DNA of 64,000 nt from Christiangramia flava JLT2011 (GCF_001951155.1 NZ_CP016359.1:1202001-1266000), one strand, 5' to 3'; shown: positions 54,086-64,000, counted from the stretch's first letter. A program made the numbers and translations. The notes: generated from the sequence alone by a model not told the origin.

Positions 54086-54892
54086 ATGAACGATGAATTG
54101 AATGGAATCGTACAGTATTGGAAAGAAGAATACTCCAGTCACCTCAAAGAATATTCTTCGTATGATGCCGGTGAACAGTTCCGCAGGGTTGCCTCTATAT
54201 TTACACCAGGCCGTTCCTTTTATTACATCGTGAATTTCCATGATCTGCAGCTGGATGAGTTATCAAAATCGGTTACTAAATTCGTGCAGAAAGACTACGA
54301 AAAAATCAGGATGGAAGACCTACTGGCCACGATCATCCCCGAAGATCTGAAAGGTGTGGCCAACAAGGAAGGCGTGATCAAAGATTTTTACAATCGTTTC
54401 TTATCTAAAGAAGAGATCCTTTCCTATAAAGTGGTGTACAGCTATCGCTCCACGGGGCTGGATGGGGAAATCAAAAATATGCTCCACCAGGCTACCATTC
54501 TTTCTACCGATGAAAATGGGATCATCAGGCACGCGTTTTCCATGCACACCGATGTATCACATCTTAACCTCAGCCCGAACGATGATATCTCTTTTATCCA
54601 TATGGACGGCGGAATTTCGTATTGCAACATCAAAACTGATACCGGTAGCTTTGACCCAAAAAATACCGAATTTGAAGACAATAACCTGAACCAGTTGTTT
54701 TCTGACCGGGAAAAGGAGATCATTAAGATGCTGGCAGAAGGCCACAATGCCAAAGATATTGCCGAAGCACTGAATCTTTCCCCGCATACTGTGCGAACGC
54801 ATCGCCGTAACATGCTTAGTAAAACCGGCTACACCAATACCGCGCAGCTCATTGCCAAATGCTTGGTCGCCGGAGTCATTAATATGGAATAA
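54086..54892 (+). CDS. LuxR-type transcriptional regulator
   Basis: A 268-residue regulator. Residues about 1-195 form a sensory region with PAS-like cadence (NEDLLATIIP-like MEDLLATIIPEDLKGV; YKVVYSYRSTGLDGEIKNML; LSTDENGIIRHAFSMHTDVS). Residues about 200-262 are the LuxR HTH: LFSDREKEIIKMLAEGHNAK, then IAEALNLSPHTVRTHRRNML. No receiver domain is present. Its target genes are unknown; the nearby outer-membrane receptors or GH97 are candidates only by position. Confidence 0.85.
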   Translation: MNDELNGIVQYWKEEYSSHLKEYSSYDAGEQFRRVASIFTPGRSFYYIVNFHDLQLDELSKSVTKFVQKDYEKIRMEDLLATIIPEDLKGVANKEGVIKDFYNRFLSKEEILSYKVVYSYRSTGLDGEIKNMLHQATILSTDENGIIRHAFSMHTDVSHLNLSPNDDISFIHMDGGISYCNIKTDTGSFDPKNTEFEDNNLNQLFSDREKEIIKMLAEGHNAKDIAEALNLSPHTVRTHRRNMLSKTGYTNTAQLIAKCLVAGVINME

Positions 54893-54895
54893 AAA

Positions 54896-54915
54896 ACCCG
54901 GAAAAATTTCCGGGT
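54896..54915. terminator. Terminator-like hairpin between convergent genes
   Basis: ACCCGGAAA, AA, TTTCCGGGT is a perfect 9-bp stem between the LuxR-type gene and the end of the first outer-membrane receptor. A T-rich stretch follows on one side and an A run on the other, so it may serve both directions. Confidence 0.7.
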
Positions 54916-54925
54916 CAAGTTTCTA

Positions 54926-57688
54926 TTAAAAAGGTCCTCGGCGATTGTTCGGATCCTTACCTCCGAATTTCTTCAGCTTCCAGGTAAAACTCAGCATAAA
55001 ATATTGTTTCAGTACCAGTTCTTCCGTATTCTGAATAAAGTCTTCCCCGGCCATTCGCCTGGTAGAGGTATTCTCATTCAGGATATCAAAAACCTTCAGT
55101 TTCAAAATTCCGTCATCACCTAACAATTTGTAACCCAGGCTCGCATTCCAGAGCAGAAAGGAATTCTTGAAACCAGGCGGGATATTTCCAAATTTCTGGT
55201 AGCTGAAATCACTTCCCAGCAGGAAATTTTCAGGCCAGTACGAGGTCACCTGGAAGTTCAATTCGTGGTTCAGGTAATTTTCCTGTCGGTTGTTCAGGCT
55301 GTAATCGGCACGGTTGATCGTCATGCGGTACACCGGCTCCAGGGTGAGCAGATCTTTAATGTCGTAAACCAAACCTACATTCGGCGTCACCCGCAAAATC
55401 TTGGATTCATACTGCACTTCGTTCGAAAAACCGAGGTTTTTATTGTAATTCAGATAGACTCCAGGATTGACCTTCAGGCTGGAAAGCGAATCCAGTTCGA
55501 TACTTTTATTCAGGTTTCCACCGCCGTAAATGCTATAAGTCCCGTCTACGTTGGTATAGGTTGTGGTTCGAACCAGGTTTTCATCGGTGAAAGTGATGGG
55601 CACGATCGCATCTTTCTGGTAATTGGCTCCAAAATAGGTATAGTAACCCGAACGGCTGGCGTAATCATAATTATTGAAATTCATATACGCACGGTGGTTG
55701 AAACTTGGATCCAGGCTCGGGTTACCCGTAAGAATGTTCAGCGGGTTCACCGTAATGCTTACCGGTTGCAACTGGTCTATGGACGGAGTTTGCCGGCTGT
55801 TGCTGTAATTGAAGTAAATAGACTTGCTTTTAGACAATTTATAATACAAAAAAGCATTGGTGTACAGGTTGTTATAGGTATTGTTGATTCGTGTTTCTGA
55901 AAACAGGTCTGTATTCCGTAAATTCGTGTGGTGCAGGCCAGCAGTAAGCGTAAAGCGCAACGTATCGGTATTATAATTCACTCCTGCACTTGGCCTGAAG
56001 TTACTGATCTCCGAACGGAAATCGTTGCTCAGGTTCGCATCCAGGTCATCGTAAGCCTCCTCTCCGGAAGCGTTATAAACCAATCGTTGATTTTTGGAAG
56101 TTTCGTCGTCATAGTACAGGCTCATGTCAAAGTTCCAGTTATCAGAAATTGGCAATCTTCCACGAAGCTCCGCGGTGTACTGGTTGGATTTACGATCCTC
56201 ATCAATGAACTGGTCCTGAATCTGGGAATTGGTTAGGTCCCCGTTCTCATTAAAAGTTTCCCTTTCTGAATAAAAATAATCTTTCTGGATCCTGTTCGTG
56301 TTGTTGTTAGCTAAATTCACGCTGTAAAAACCGCCTCTACTGCCATATTTTCTAGTAAAATAGGCCCGGTTACTGAAGTCTGTATTGAATACTTTACTAT
56401 CATTCGTAGTGGTGGCGTTGTTGAGCATGGTACCATCTTCTGCCAGCGATTCCGTATAACTATCGCTGTAAGACTGCGCATTGGTCACGTTGAAATTAGG
56501 CCTAAAGGAGATGCGCGTTAGTGTATCAGGCTGGGTTTCGAAACTGGTCGAAAAACGATGATTATCGCTCAGGCGGTTCGATGAAGAATTGGAATTGATA
56601 AAGAATCGGCCATCAGGCAAAATATTTTCTCGCTCGATCTTGGTACGGTTCGTATTATCACCGTGATTGTAAAAATAATTCAGGCCGAGTTCCGTCTTTT
56701 TGGCCCACTCATCAACATAGTTCAGGCCAATATTGTCTGTTTCACTAATTCCACCGCCCATATTTCCGTAGCTCACGCCATTGATCGCGAAGGAACCGTT
56801 GGAATTGGTAGAAATGGAATAGGCATTTCGTCCCATCGAATCAAAGACTTCGTCAAATGTAAAGCCCGACGAGTTGATGTTATTGGAGCTGGCCAGGAAA
56901 CTAACCCGTTGTTTATCCTGAAAATAATTGGCGATGGCACTGAGTTCATAGCGGTCATCAGTTCCGCCGCCGGCAGTTAGCCGCGAAAAATAGCCGCGGT
57001 TCTTGTCTTCATCAATGGTAATGTTGATGGTCTTGTTTTCTGAATCTCCTTCTTCCCCTGTAAATTCCTGGGATTTGGTCTTTGTATCGACCACCTGGAT
57101 CTTATTGATCAATTCCTTCGGAAGGTTTTTCGTCGCAATCTTAGGGTCATCCCCAAAAAATTCTTTTCCGTTTACCAGGATCCTTGAAACCGGTTTTCCG
57201 TTGACGGTGATATTCCCGGCATTATCTACCGAAACACCCGGTAGTTTTTTCAGCACTTCCTCAAGATTGGCGTCTTCCCTTGTTTTAAAAGAAGCAGCAT
57301 TAAATTCCAGGGTGTCGCTTTTAATGCTTACCGGCGCTCGTGCCGCGGTAAGTGTTACTTCATCCAGCTCGTTGCTGGAAATATTCATTTTTAAGTTGCC
57401 AAGATCCTGATCTTTTGGCTGCACCTTTTTAAAATACGGGCTGTATCCTGCGTAAGAAACGATCAGGTTCAGTTCTTTGTCGTTGGATTTCCCGTCAAGC
57501 ACAAAACTTCCGTTGTCTTCGGAAATGGTGTAGGTCACCAGCGAGCTATCGGTTACTTTTTCGAGGTATACGGTGGCAGATCCCAAAGGAGCTCCAGAGG
57601 TATCGGTTACTTTTCCCGTGATCTCAAAATCCTGGGCCTGGCTGAGGCCCGTAAAAAACAAGAGGGCCACGAATAATTTTAACTTCAT
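54926..57688 (-). CDS. Outer-membrane beta-barrel receptor, copy 1 (TonB-receptor-like)
   Basis: A 920-residue outer-membrane protein. Signal peptide MKLKLFVALLFFTGLSQAQ, CarboxypepD_reg-like domain (about 20-105: GKVTDTSGAPLGSATVYLEK), plug-like domain (about 110-230: DTLEFNAASFKTREDANLEE, ITVNGKPVSRILVNGKEFFG), and a long beta-barrel (OMP_b-brl_3 type) ending YFMLSFTWKLKKFGG. The plug lacks the STN domain of transducing receptors. Cargo unknown. A close paralogue follows 99 bases upstream. Confidence 0.9.
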   Translation of the reverse strand: MKLKLFVALLFFTGLSQAQDFEITGKVTDTSGAPLGSATVYLEKVTDSSLVTYTISEDNGSFVLDGKSNDKELNLIVSYAGYSPYFKKVQPKDQDLGNLKMNISSNELDEVTLTAARAPVSIKSDTLEFNAASFKTREDANLEEVLKKLPGVSVDNAGNITVNGKPVSRILVNGKEFFGDDPKIATKNLPKELINKIQVVDTKTKSQEFTGEEGDSENKTINITIDEDKNRGYFSRLTAGGGTDDRYELSAIANYFQDKQRVSFLASSNNINSSGFTFDEVFDSMGRNAYSISTNSNGSFAINGVSYGNMGGGISETDNIGLNYVDEWAKKTELGLNYFYNHGDNTNRTKIERENILPDGRFFINSNSSSNRLSDNHRFSTSFETQPDTLTRISFRPNFNVTNAQSYSDSYTESLAEDGTMLNNATTTNDSKVFNTDFSNRAYFTRKYGSRGGFYSVNLANNNTNRIQKDYFYSERETFNENGDLTNSQIQDQFIDEDRKSNQYTAELRGRLPISDNWNFDMSLYYDDETSKNQRLVYNASGEEAYDDLDANLSNDFRSEISNFRPSAGVNYNTDTLRFTLTAGLHHTNLRNTDLFSETRINNTYNNLYTNAFLYYKLSKSKSIYFNYSNSRQTPSIDQLQPVSITVNPLNILTGNPSLDPSFNHRAYMNFNNYDYASRSGYYTYFGANYQKDAIVPITFTDENLVRTTTYTNVDGTYSIYGGGNLNKSIELDSLSSLKVNPGVYLNYNKNLGFSNEVQYESKILRVTPNVGLVYDIKDLLTLEPVYRMTINRADYSLNNRQENYLNHELNFQVTSYWPENFLLGSDFSYQKFGNIPPGFKNSFLLWNASLGYKLLGDDGILKLKVFDILNENTSTRRMAGEDFIQNTEELVLKQYFMLSFTWKLKKFGGKDPNNRRGPF

Positions 57689-57787
57689 GTAAAATGGTTA
57701 GTGATTGATGAATGATTTCGGTTCTACGAAGAACTATAAATATAGTTAAAAACGCAAGTTTTTTAGATATATTATTCAGCAAGCCAA

Positions 57788-60523
57788 TTAATGTCTCCTG
57801 TATCGTCCTCTTCCCCCGCTATTTGGCATTTGTCCACCACCAAAACTGCTCAGTTTATAAGTGAAGCTCAGCATGGCATAGCGCGTCAGGATCAAATTGT
57901 TCACATCCTGAATGTAATCATCCCCGATCATTCTGCTGGTACTGATGTTCTGGTCCAGCATATCATACACCTTCAGCTTCAGCGATGCCTGGTTTTTCCA
58001 GAATTCATAACCCAGACTTACATTCCAGAGCAACGAAGTATTGTCGAATCCCGGTGAGACGTTTCCGTAGGAATTGAAGGAAATATCGTTCCCAAATGTG
58101 ACATTTTTAGGCCAGTATAAAGTGGTCTCCAATCCCGCCTGGTGGTTCAGAAAATCTTCATTACGGTTGGGGTTGATATCAAATCTCGAACTATTGAAAG
58201 TCACATCATAATAGGGTTCAATATTCAGGAATTCCTCGATCTCATAGTCCAGTCTTACCCGGGGGCTCAAGGTATAACGCTCAGAGGTAAATTTCACGGC
58301 GTTGGTAAACCCCACATTCCGGTTATAGGAAGCGTTCATCGCTAAACTGTACCGAAAAGTCTTTTTTTCGTTCTTGATCTGCTTGTTATAGAAAACGCCG
58401 GCATTAGCGCTCATGCGGCCATCCACATTTGTATAGGTGGTCGTACGCACCAGGTCTTCATCGATCGTCGTCACCGCAACCACATTATTATCGGTGAGCT
58501 GCATATTCACATAGCTGAAGATCCCGGAGCGGGTAGCAAAATCAAAATTCCGGAAATTCAGGTCAAAACTTTGTGTGAAAGCCGGCTGCAGCGCAGGATT
58601 TCCAACCACGATATTCAGCGGATTGGTCACATCCCGTACCGGTTGCAACTGCTGAATGGATGGAATATTTACATCCGTATCATAACGAAAGGAAATACTC
58701 TTGGAACGTTCGGGCTCAAATCGCACATTCGCGCGTAAGAACACATTGTCATAGGAGTTATTGAAAGACGTCTGGCGTAGAAAATTGGTGTTTTCCAGGC
58801 TGGTATGAAGCAAACCAACTTCGGAACCAATCCTCCAGGTATCGCCTTCATAATTTACTCCCGCACTCGGGCGGTGTCTGCGACTGAAAACTTCAAAATT
58901 ACTGCTCAATGAATCGATAAGACTGGAATAATTCTGCTGCTCGTTTGCCTCGTACACATACCGCTCATTGGTGGAACCGGAATATCGAAAATCATAAGAG
59001 ACATCCAGGAAGAGTTGATCGGCCAGCACTGTACGTTTGCTCAGGTTCACCGAATAATTGTCTTCCTGCTCTTCCTCATCGATAAACTGGTCCTGTACCT
59101 GGCTGGTCTCCACTCCATCTCTCACAAAAATGCTTTCGGAATAATAGAAATTGTCATTCTGCTGTTTCCGGTGGCTGTCGCTGAAGCCTATTTGCAAATA
59201 GGAACCCCGACCTCCAAAACGCTTGATGAAATCAATGCTGTTCGAAAAATTCTGGTTTTCGAGGTCTTCATTCTGATAGTTCTCCGTGCTGTTGATCAAA
59301 TTCTGGTCCTCGTCCAACGATTCTGCCGTACTCAAGCGGTTCGATTTTCCGTAATTTCCATTAAACCGCGGATTGATCGATAGGCGGGTAAGTGTATCGA
59401 ATTCCACCTCAAAGCGGGCACTCGCCTCATGGCTGTCATTCAGCTGATTGTTTCGTGTTTCAGAATTGGTGAAATAGCGGGAATCTGGCAGGATATTTTC
59501 ACGTGCAATGGTAGTTCGGCTTTCCGTATTTCCGCGTTCAAAAAGATAGTCGGTATTCAGCGTATACTTTTCGTTCCATTTATCGCTGAAATTGAGGCCT
59601 GCAGTCTCGGCTTTGGTAATTCCACCGCCGCCGCCAAAAAAAATATTCCTTCCGGCATTACGGCCCATCATCCCGAAAACCTCATCATAACTGAAACCGG
59701 AGGCATTGATATTGTTTGAACTTCCCAGTGCAGTCACCCGCATCTTATCTTTAAAATAGTTCCCGATCGCGCTGAGTTCGTAGCGATCATCGGTACCGCC
59801 ACCTGCCGTGGCCCGGGCAAAATAGCCCTTATTCTTATCTTTTTTAATGGTGATATTTACCGTTTTATTATCCGGGTCTCCGGCCTTCCCTGTAAATTCT
59901 TCCGATTTCGTCTTGGTATCAGTCACCTGCACTTTTTCGATGATCTCCTTCGGAAGGTTTTTCGTGGCGATTTTAGGATCATTTCCGAAGAATTCTTCTC
60001 CGTTCACCAGGATGCGCTGAACCGGTTTCCCGTTTATGGTAATATTCCCCTCGTTATCCACTTCGACTCCCGGCAATTTCTTCATCAGTTCTTCGAGGTT
60101 CGCATCCTTACGGGTAGTAAACGAATCAGCATTGAACTCCAGTGTATCTTTTTTGATGCTGATGGGAGGTCGCGTCGCGGTGACGGTGATCTCCTCCAGT
60201 TCATTGTCCATCACCTGCATTTTCACAGGATCCAGTTTCATGTTTCCCTTGATATCGAGCTGTTGCTGGTGAGTTCTGAAACCCGCGAAAGACACGATCA
60301 GTCGGGCTTTTCCAGTTTCAGACCGATCGCTGAGCACAAAACTCCCATCTTTTTCTGAAATGGTGTAGGTAACCAGACTGCTGTCTGCCACTTTTTCGAG
60401 ATAGACGGTGGCCGATTCCAGCGGCGCGTTGTCCTGGTCTACGATCTTTCCGGTGATCTCAAAACCCTGCGCGATGGCCAGGTTGGAAACAAAAAGTACT
60501 GCGAGAAAAAGGTATATTTTCAT
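57788..60523 (-). CDS. Outer-membrane beta-barrel receptor, copy 2 (paralogue)
   Basis: A 911-residue protein with the same layout as its neighbour: signal peptide, CarboxypepD_reg-like domain, plug (NADSFTTRKDANLEELMKKL, NGKPVQRILVNGEEFFGNDP) and barrel ending RYAMLSFTYKLSSFGG. The two align across their whole length by eye, with the barrel loops most divergent. Tandem duplication with diverged loops suggests different ligands. The gene ends with a Gly/Arg-rich tail (MPNSGGRGRYRRH) not seen in the other copy. Confidence 0.9.
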   Translation of the reverse strand: MKIYLFLAVLFVSNLAIAQGFEITGKIVDQDNAPLESATVYLEKVADSSLVTYTISEKDGSFVLSDRSETGKARLIVSFAGFRTHQQQLDIKGNMKLDPVKMQVMDNELEEITVTATRPPISIKKDTLEFNADSFTTRKDANLEELMKKLPGVEVDNEGNITINGKPVQRILVNGEEFFGNDPKIATKNLPKEIIEKVQVTDTKTKSEEFTGKAGDPDNKTVNITIKKDKNKGYFARATAGGGTDDRYELSAIGNYFKDKMRVTALGSSNNINASGFSYDEVFGMMGRNAGRNIFFGGGGGITKAETAGLNFSDKWNEKYTLNTDYLFERGNTESRTTIARENILPDSRYFTNSETRNNQLNDSHEASARFEVEFDTLTRLSINPRFNGNYGKSNRLSTAESLDEDQNLINSTENYQNEDLENQNFSNSIDFIKRFGGRGSYLQIGFSDSHRKQQNDNFYYSESIFVRDGVETSQVQDQFIDEEEQEDNYSVNLSKRTVLADQLFLDVSYDFRYSGSTNERYVYEANEQQNYSSLIDSLSSNFEVFSRRHRPSAGVNYEGDTWRIGSEVGLLHTSLENTNFLRQTSFNNSYDNVFLRANVRFEPERSKSISFRYDTDVNIPSIQQLQPVRDVTNPLNIVVGNPALQPAFTQSFDLNFRNFDFATRSGIFSYVNMQLTDNNVVAVTTIDEDLVRTTTYTNVDGRMSANAGVFYNKQIKNEKKTFRYSLAMNASYNRNVGFTNAVKFTSERYTLSPRVRLDYEIEEFLNIEPYYDVTFNSSRFDINPNRNEDFLNHQAGLETTLYWPKNVTFGNDISFNSYGNVSPGFDNTSLLWNVSLGYEFWKNQASLKLKVYDMLDQNISTSRMIGDDYIQDVNNLILTRYAMLSFTYKLSSFGGGQMPNSGGRGRYRRH

Positions 60524-60617
60524 CCAATAAACAGGTTAGGCATTAGGAAAACAGGAATTTTAAGACCTGTCTAACGTCCTATTTGACTGCTACTTCGGAT
60601 AAAAGTTTAATGTACGC

Positions 60618-61922
60618 TTATTTTTTTCTGAAAAATATCGTGACCGGAACGCCTTCAAAATTAAACTGCTCACGCAATTTATTTTCGATAAAGCGCTTGT
60701 AAGGATCACGCACATACTGCGGGAGGTTACAGAAAAATGCAAATTGCGGATACGGCGTTGGCAGCTGCGTGCAGAATTTGATCTTCACGTATTTACCTTT
60801 ATAGGCCGGCGGCGGATTCTTTTCAATGATCGGCAGCATGATATCGTTCAGCTCGCGGGTCTTCACTTTTCGGCTTCGATTCTCGAAGACCTGTACGGCC
60901 GTTTCGATCGCCTTGAAGATTCGTTGCTTGTTCAAAACTGAAATGAATACGATAGGCACATTGGTGAAAGGTTCCATTTCCTTACGGATACTGGCTTCGT
61001 ATTCTTTCATCGTATTGGTTTCTTTTTCAAGAAGGTCCCATTTGTTCACCAAGATCACGATCCCTTTATTGTTGCGCTGCGCCAGCCAGAAGATATTTTG
61101 AACCTGCCCGTCAAAACCACGGGTAGCATCCAGCACTACGAGGCAAACATCACTGTTTTCGATCGCACGAACAGATCGCATAACCGAGTAAAATTCCAGG
61201 TTTTCCTTTACTTTGGATTTCCGGCGGATTCCTGCCGTATCAACCAGATTGAACTCGAACCCGAAACGATTGTATTTCGTGTCCATCGAATCCCTGGTGG
61301 TTCCGGCAATATCGGTGACGATATAGCGATCTTCGCCGATCAGCGCATTGATGAAAGAAGATTTCCCGGCATTGGGGCGTCCCACCACGGCGAACCTTGG
61401 CAGTTCGGTCTCTTCTTCTGCTTCCCGCTCTGGCAATGCTGCCACCAGCGCATCCAGCAAATCACCAGTACCGCTACCGTTGGTACTCGCAATCGGGTAA
61501 TATTCACCAAGACCGAGCGAATAGAATTCCACTGCATTTTCACGGCGCTTGTTGTTATCAACCTTGTTTACCGCCAGCAAAACCGGCTTTTCCACTCGGT
61601 AAAGCAATTTGGCTACTTCTTCATCCATAGGGGTCACGCCGCTTTCCACGTCTACCATGAAAATAATTGCATCGGCTTCTTCTATAGCCAGTTCGACCTG
61701 TTTATCGATCTCCGCTTCAAAAATATCGTCGCTTCCCTTCACATAACCGCCCGTATCGATGAGCGAAAACTTCTTTCCGTTCCAGTCAGACTTTCCATAA
61801 TGACGATCCCTCGTCACCCCGCTTACCGAATCTACGATAGCTTCCCGTCTCTGAATGAGTCGGTTAAAAAAAGTAGATTTTCCAACATTCGGTCTTCCTA
61901 CGATCGCAACAATATTGCCCAT
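60618..61922 (-). CDS. der: Ribosome-associated GTPase Der (EngA)
   Basis: A 434-residue double-GTPase needed for 50S ribosome assembly. First G domain: [26 protein letters not shown]. Second G domain: [30 protein letters not shown]-terminal KH-like domain follows (about 350-434). Length and order are canonical. era is close by on the same strand, a frequent Bacteroidetes arrangement. Confidence 0.97.
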   Translation of the reverse strand: MGNIVAIVGRPNVGKSTFFNRLIQRREAIVDSVSGVTRDRHYGKSDWNGKKFSLIDTGGYVKGSDDIFEAEIDKQVELAIEEADAIIFMVDVESGVTPMDEEVAKLLYRVEKPVLLAVNKVDNNKRRENAVEFYSLGLGEYYPIASTNGSGTGDLLDALVAALPEREAEEETELPRFAVVGRPNAGKSSFINALIGEDRYIVTDIAGTTRDSMDTKYNRFGFEFNLVDTAGIRRKSKVKENLEFYSVMRSVRAIENSDVCLVVLDATRGFDGQVQNIFWLAQRNNKGIVILVNKWDLLEKETNTMKEYEASIRKEMEPFTNVPIVFISVLNKQRIFKAIETAVQVFENRSRKVKTRELNDIMLPIIEKNPPPAYKGKYVKIKFCTQLPTPYPQFAFFCNLPQYVRDPYKRFIENKLREQFNFEGVPVTIFFRKK

Positions 61923-61986
61923 TTTGCTTTTTTAATTTGCTGCAAAGATAATCATATCTGCAGGAAACAAGGATTTTATAAAAAAG

Positions 61987-62014
61987 AAAAGCGCGGCCAA
62001 GGGCTCGCGCTTTT
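61987..62014 (-). terminator. Intrinsic terminator for the lipoprotein gene
   Basis: On the minus strand AAAAGCGCG and CGCGCTTTT pair around a short GC-rich loop, followed by a T-rich run. It lies 20 bases after the end of the lipoprotein gene and before der. Confidence 0.8.
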
Positions 62015-62033
62015 CCGGAACTCTTATAAATTC

Positions 62034-63566
62034 TTAATTATTCTGATAAATCGTTACCGTACCGCTGTCTTCGTTACTTACAATCAGCAGATCTTTTTTA
62101 CTGGGGCTGTCTTTGGCAGCCACTGCCAGCACGCCTTCCGGAGCTTCATCGCCTTCATGAGAGAGGATCTGGATAAACTGTGGATTCAGCGGATCGGTGA
62201 TCTCGAAAACCAGCACCTGGTCAGTTCTTTCCAGACCCACGAACAGCAGCTGCCTGTTCCCGTTTACCTGAAGTGTTTCAATAGATTCTGGCTCAGCGCC
62301 CTTATCGTCACTTCTTCCGTCGTCATCATTGAAACGATCTGGAGTTAGTGCCAGTGTGATTTCAGCGATCAGATTACCGCTATCATAAAGCAGTTCGCCA
62401 TTGGGAGACCAGATACTGAAAGACCTCGCGCCATAGCTGTACAATTCGTCATAATCGCCATCACCATCCAGATCGCCAAGAGTCGTAGTGCTATTGAGCC
62501 TGCCCAGGTTTTCATCCTGCTGCAGAATTTCAGCATTAGGAAAAGCGACGGGATCCAGCTGCAGGTCTTTAATCCGCACTTCTTCGCTGAACCCGCCATA
62601 ATCCCTGGCGTCTCCTTCATTGGCTGAAATGAGGTATGCCGCACCTCGAAGTTTGAAATATTTAATAGCGTCTGGCTGATACATTCCGTAGACCGGCCAG
62701 GTCTTCAAAGCTTTTTCCCCGTCGCGATTGCTGGCATCCAGGGAATTTTCAGGCAGGGAATGATCTTTAAACCCCAACGGATAGATAGCTTCCATACTTT
62801 TAGTTTCGAGGTTGATCTTGGCAATTCCGTTATTTTCCTGCAGCGAAACCCAGGCAAAACGAGAATCTTCGGAAATTGCCACGTATTCCGGTTCGGTATC
62901 GGCCGCCAGATCGGCTCCGGGCCCGAATACGCGATACCCGCCAAGAGCTAATTCCGAAGCCTGGTCGTTAAATGCCGAAAAATCCAAATTGGTGATAGCC
63001 CCGGTGTGCACTTCAATAATCGTTACGCTACCATCAGGATCTACCGTATAATCATCATTGGGTTCTCCCTCATTGGCAACAACCAAAAATTTTCCGTTTG
63101 GCGAAAAGCTCAGCATATCTGGCAAGGCACCGACCTGATACGATTGCAGTAAACCCAGGCTTTTCGCATCGTAAACATAGATTTTTCCTAGGTTTTGCTT
63201 GTTTGCAGCCTCCACCGCCACTGCCACTTTACCATGGCTTACGGCTACACTATTAGGACTGCCACCGGGAATACTGATCGGCTCTAATTTCTTCGGATGC
63301 TGAACATCGCTCAGGTCAAAAACTGAAATCTGGTCTTCCGCAGGATTCACGGTAAAAATTCTTTGCGAAGCAGGATCAAAAGCTGAAATCTCAGCCGAAG
63401 CCTCCCCGCCAACCTGAATGCTGCTAACGGGGTGGAAATGGATTTCAGACCAGCTTCCGCCGGCATTGATCTCATTGACTGGAGATGGTTCAGAAAAATT
63501 TTCCTGCGCACAGGAAAACAACAGCAGGGAACCTGCCAGGACTAAAGGAATGGTAATTTTTTTCAT
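62034..63566 (-). CDS. Choice-of-anchor-I-like exported lipoprotein
   Basis: A 510-residue lipoprotein: signal with lipobox LLLFSCAQE, then beta-propeller-like repeats (AEISAFDPASQRIFTVNPAE, SVAVSHGKVAVAVEA, LSFSPNGKFLVVANEGEPND, AYLISANEGDARDYGGFSEE). The acidic stretch GDLDGDGDYDEL could bind calcium. The DPDGSVTIIEV and NEGEPNDDY blocks are typical of choice-of-anchor-I family proteins found near phosphatases. It stands between der and era as a single gene with its own terminator. Function unknown. Confidence 0.82.
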   Translation of the reverse strand: MKKITIPLVLAGSLLLFSCAQENFSEPSPVNEINAGGSWSEIHFHPVSSIQVGGEASAEISAFDPASQRIFTVNPAEDQISVFDLSDVQHPKKLEPISIPGGSPNSVAVSHGKVAVAVEAANKQNLGKIYVYDAKSLGLLQSYQVGALPDMLSFSPNGKFLVVANEGEPNDDYTVDPDGSVTIIEVHTGAITNLDFSAFNDQASELALGGYRVFGPGADLAADTEPEYVAISEDSRFAWVSLQENNGIAKINLETKSMEAIYPLGFKDHSLPENSLDASNRDGEKALKTWPVYGMYQPDAIKYFKLRGAAYLISANEGDARDYGGFSEEVRIKDLQLDPVAFPNAEILQQDENLGRLNSTTTLGDLDGDGDYDELYSYGARSFSIWSPNGELLYDSGNLIAEITLALTPDRFNDDDGRSDDKGAEPESIETLQVNGNRQLLFVGLERTDQVLVFEITDPLNPQFIQILSHEGDEAPEGVLAVAAKDSPSKKDLLIVSNEDSGTVTIYQNN

Positions 63567-63646
63567 GTGTGGTTAATTGATTCGTTTCAAATCTAACCAC
63601 TGCATTTAACGTGAAGGTTATGGCAATCAGAAGGATAGGTTAGCGA

Positions 63647-64000
63647 TTACTTGTTATTGTAACCAAAACGTTTCAACTGTCGCTCATCGCTTCGCCAGTT
63701 CTTGTTCACCTTCACAAAAAGCTCCAGGTGGACCTGTTTTCCAAAAAACTTTTCCAGGTCTTTGCGCGCTTCCACTCCCACTCGTTTCAGGGCAGAACCT
63801 TTATGACCAATGATAATCCCTTTCTGCGTCTCTCTTTCCACCATGATCACGCTGCGCATCCTGATGATCTCCTCTTCCTCGAAAAATTCTGAAGTCTCCA
63901 CTTCCACGCTGTACGGAATCTCTTTTTTGTAATTCAGCAGGATCTTTTCCCGTACGATCTCGTTCACGAAAAAGCGTTCGGGTTTATCGGTTAGCGCATC
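63647..64000 (-). CDS. era: GTPase Era, C-terminal part
   Basis: The window holds the C-terminal region of Era; the frame is open to base 64000, so the N-terminal G domain is outside. The KH domain is recognisable: VNEIVREKILLNYKKEIPYS, KGIIIGHKGSALKRVGVEAR (the GxxG loop) and HLELFVKVNKNWRSDERQL. Era binds 16S rRNA in small-subunit maturation. Confidence 0.95.
   Translation of the reverse strand, partial: DALTDKPERFFVNEIVREKILLNYKKEIPYSVEVETSEFFEEEEIIRMRSVIMVERETQKGIIIGHKGSALKRVGVEARKDLEKFFGKQVHLELFVKVNKNWRSDERQLKRFGYNNK

Overview
The window looks like the chromosome of a marine-type Flavobacteriaceae bacterium (Bacteroidetes; Gramella/Salegentibacter-like is a guess from gene content, not a measured placement). 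Supporting signs are the class II HMG-CoA reductase next to a GYDIA-type GHMP kinase, a Bacteroidetes promoter (TTTG, then TATATTTG) in front of tRNA-Phe, paired outer-membrane beta-barrel/TonB-type receptors, a SusB-like GH97 enzyme and Bacteroidetes-style der/era genes.

Layout. 1-1498: mevalonate-pathway genes ending in a bidirectional terminator. 1549-9186 (minus strand): an envelope cluster in the order coaX, outer-membrane barrel, TPR protein, lptC, small membrane protein, CNNM/CBS protein, PpiD-like foldase, with overlapping or abutting genes in its upstream part. 9291-9363: tRNA-Phe(GAA). 9366-33875: a visibly AT-richer integrated element of about 24.5 kb, bounded by a 14-bp direct repeat of the tRNA-Phe 3' end. 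34060-35436: a chromosomal Kelch protein. 35437-47031 (minus): a tightly packed molybdenum-cofactor operon (moeA, moaA, fused moaC-moaB, moaE, moeB-rhodanese, moaD, mocA-like, xdhC, cysteine desulfurase, ModE-like regulator) headed by a two-subunit isoquinoline-oxidoreductase-type enzyme. 47530-51524 (minus): a second, three-subunit PaoABC-type aldehyde/xanthine oxidoreductase. 51689-53833: GH97 glucosidase. 54086-54892: LuxR-type regulator. 54926-60523 (minus): two paralogous outer-membrane receptors. 60618-64000 (minus): der, a choice-of-anchor-I-like lipoprotein and the 3' part of era.

The integrated element has three parts. Its left half is a replication/integration module: MerR-like HTH, SF3 primase-helicase, family A DNA polymerase split in two frames, a possible Rep-like protein and a tyrosine integrase. 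Its centre (17.1-19.6 kb) is rich in non-coding structure: a nested hairpin of 114 nt, an 18-bp motif present twice, a 16-nt inverted repeat and four iteron-like repeats of which three have an exact 22-bp period in front of an HTH protein. Its right half (19.8-33.6 kb) is defence-like cargo: an XRE-ImmA/IrrE protein coupled to a frame-disrupted P63C gene, a GHKL ATPase behind an attC-like site, a three-gene operon encoding a PLD-SNF2 helicase, an Eco57I-type adenine methylase and an SMC/RecF-like ATPase, a divergent gene of unknown function, and a McrA-like HNH nuclease. I see no relaxase, transfer genes or capsid genes, so how the element moves is unknown.

In the molybdenum region, the cofactor genes, a MocA-like nucleotidyltransferase, XdhC and a cysteine desulfurase together could make, modify and sulfurate the cofactor used by the two hydroxylases encoded beside them. 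The best candidates for something undescribed are the PLD-helicase/methylase/ATPase operon and the structured non-coding region of the element.
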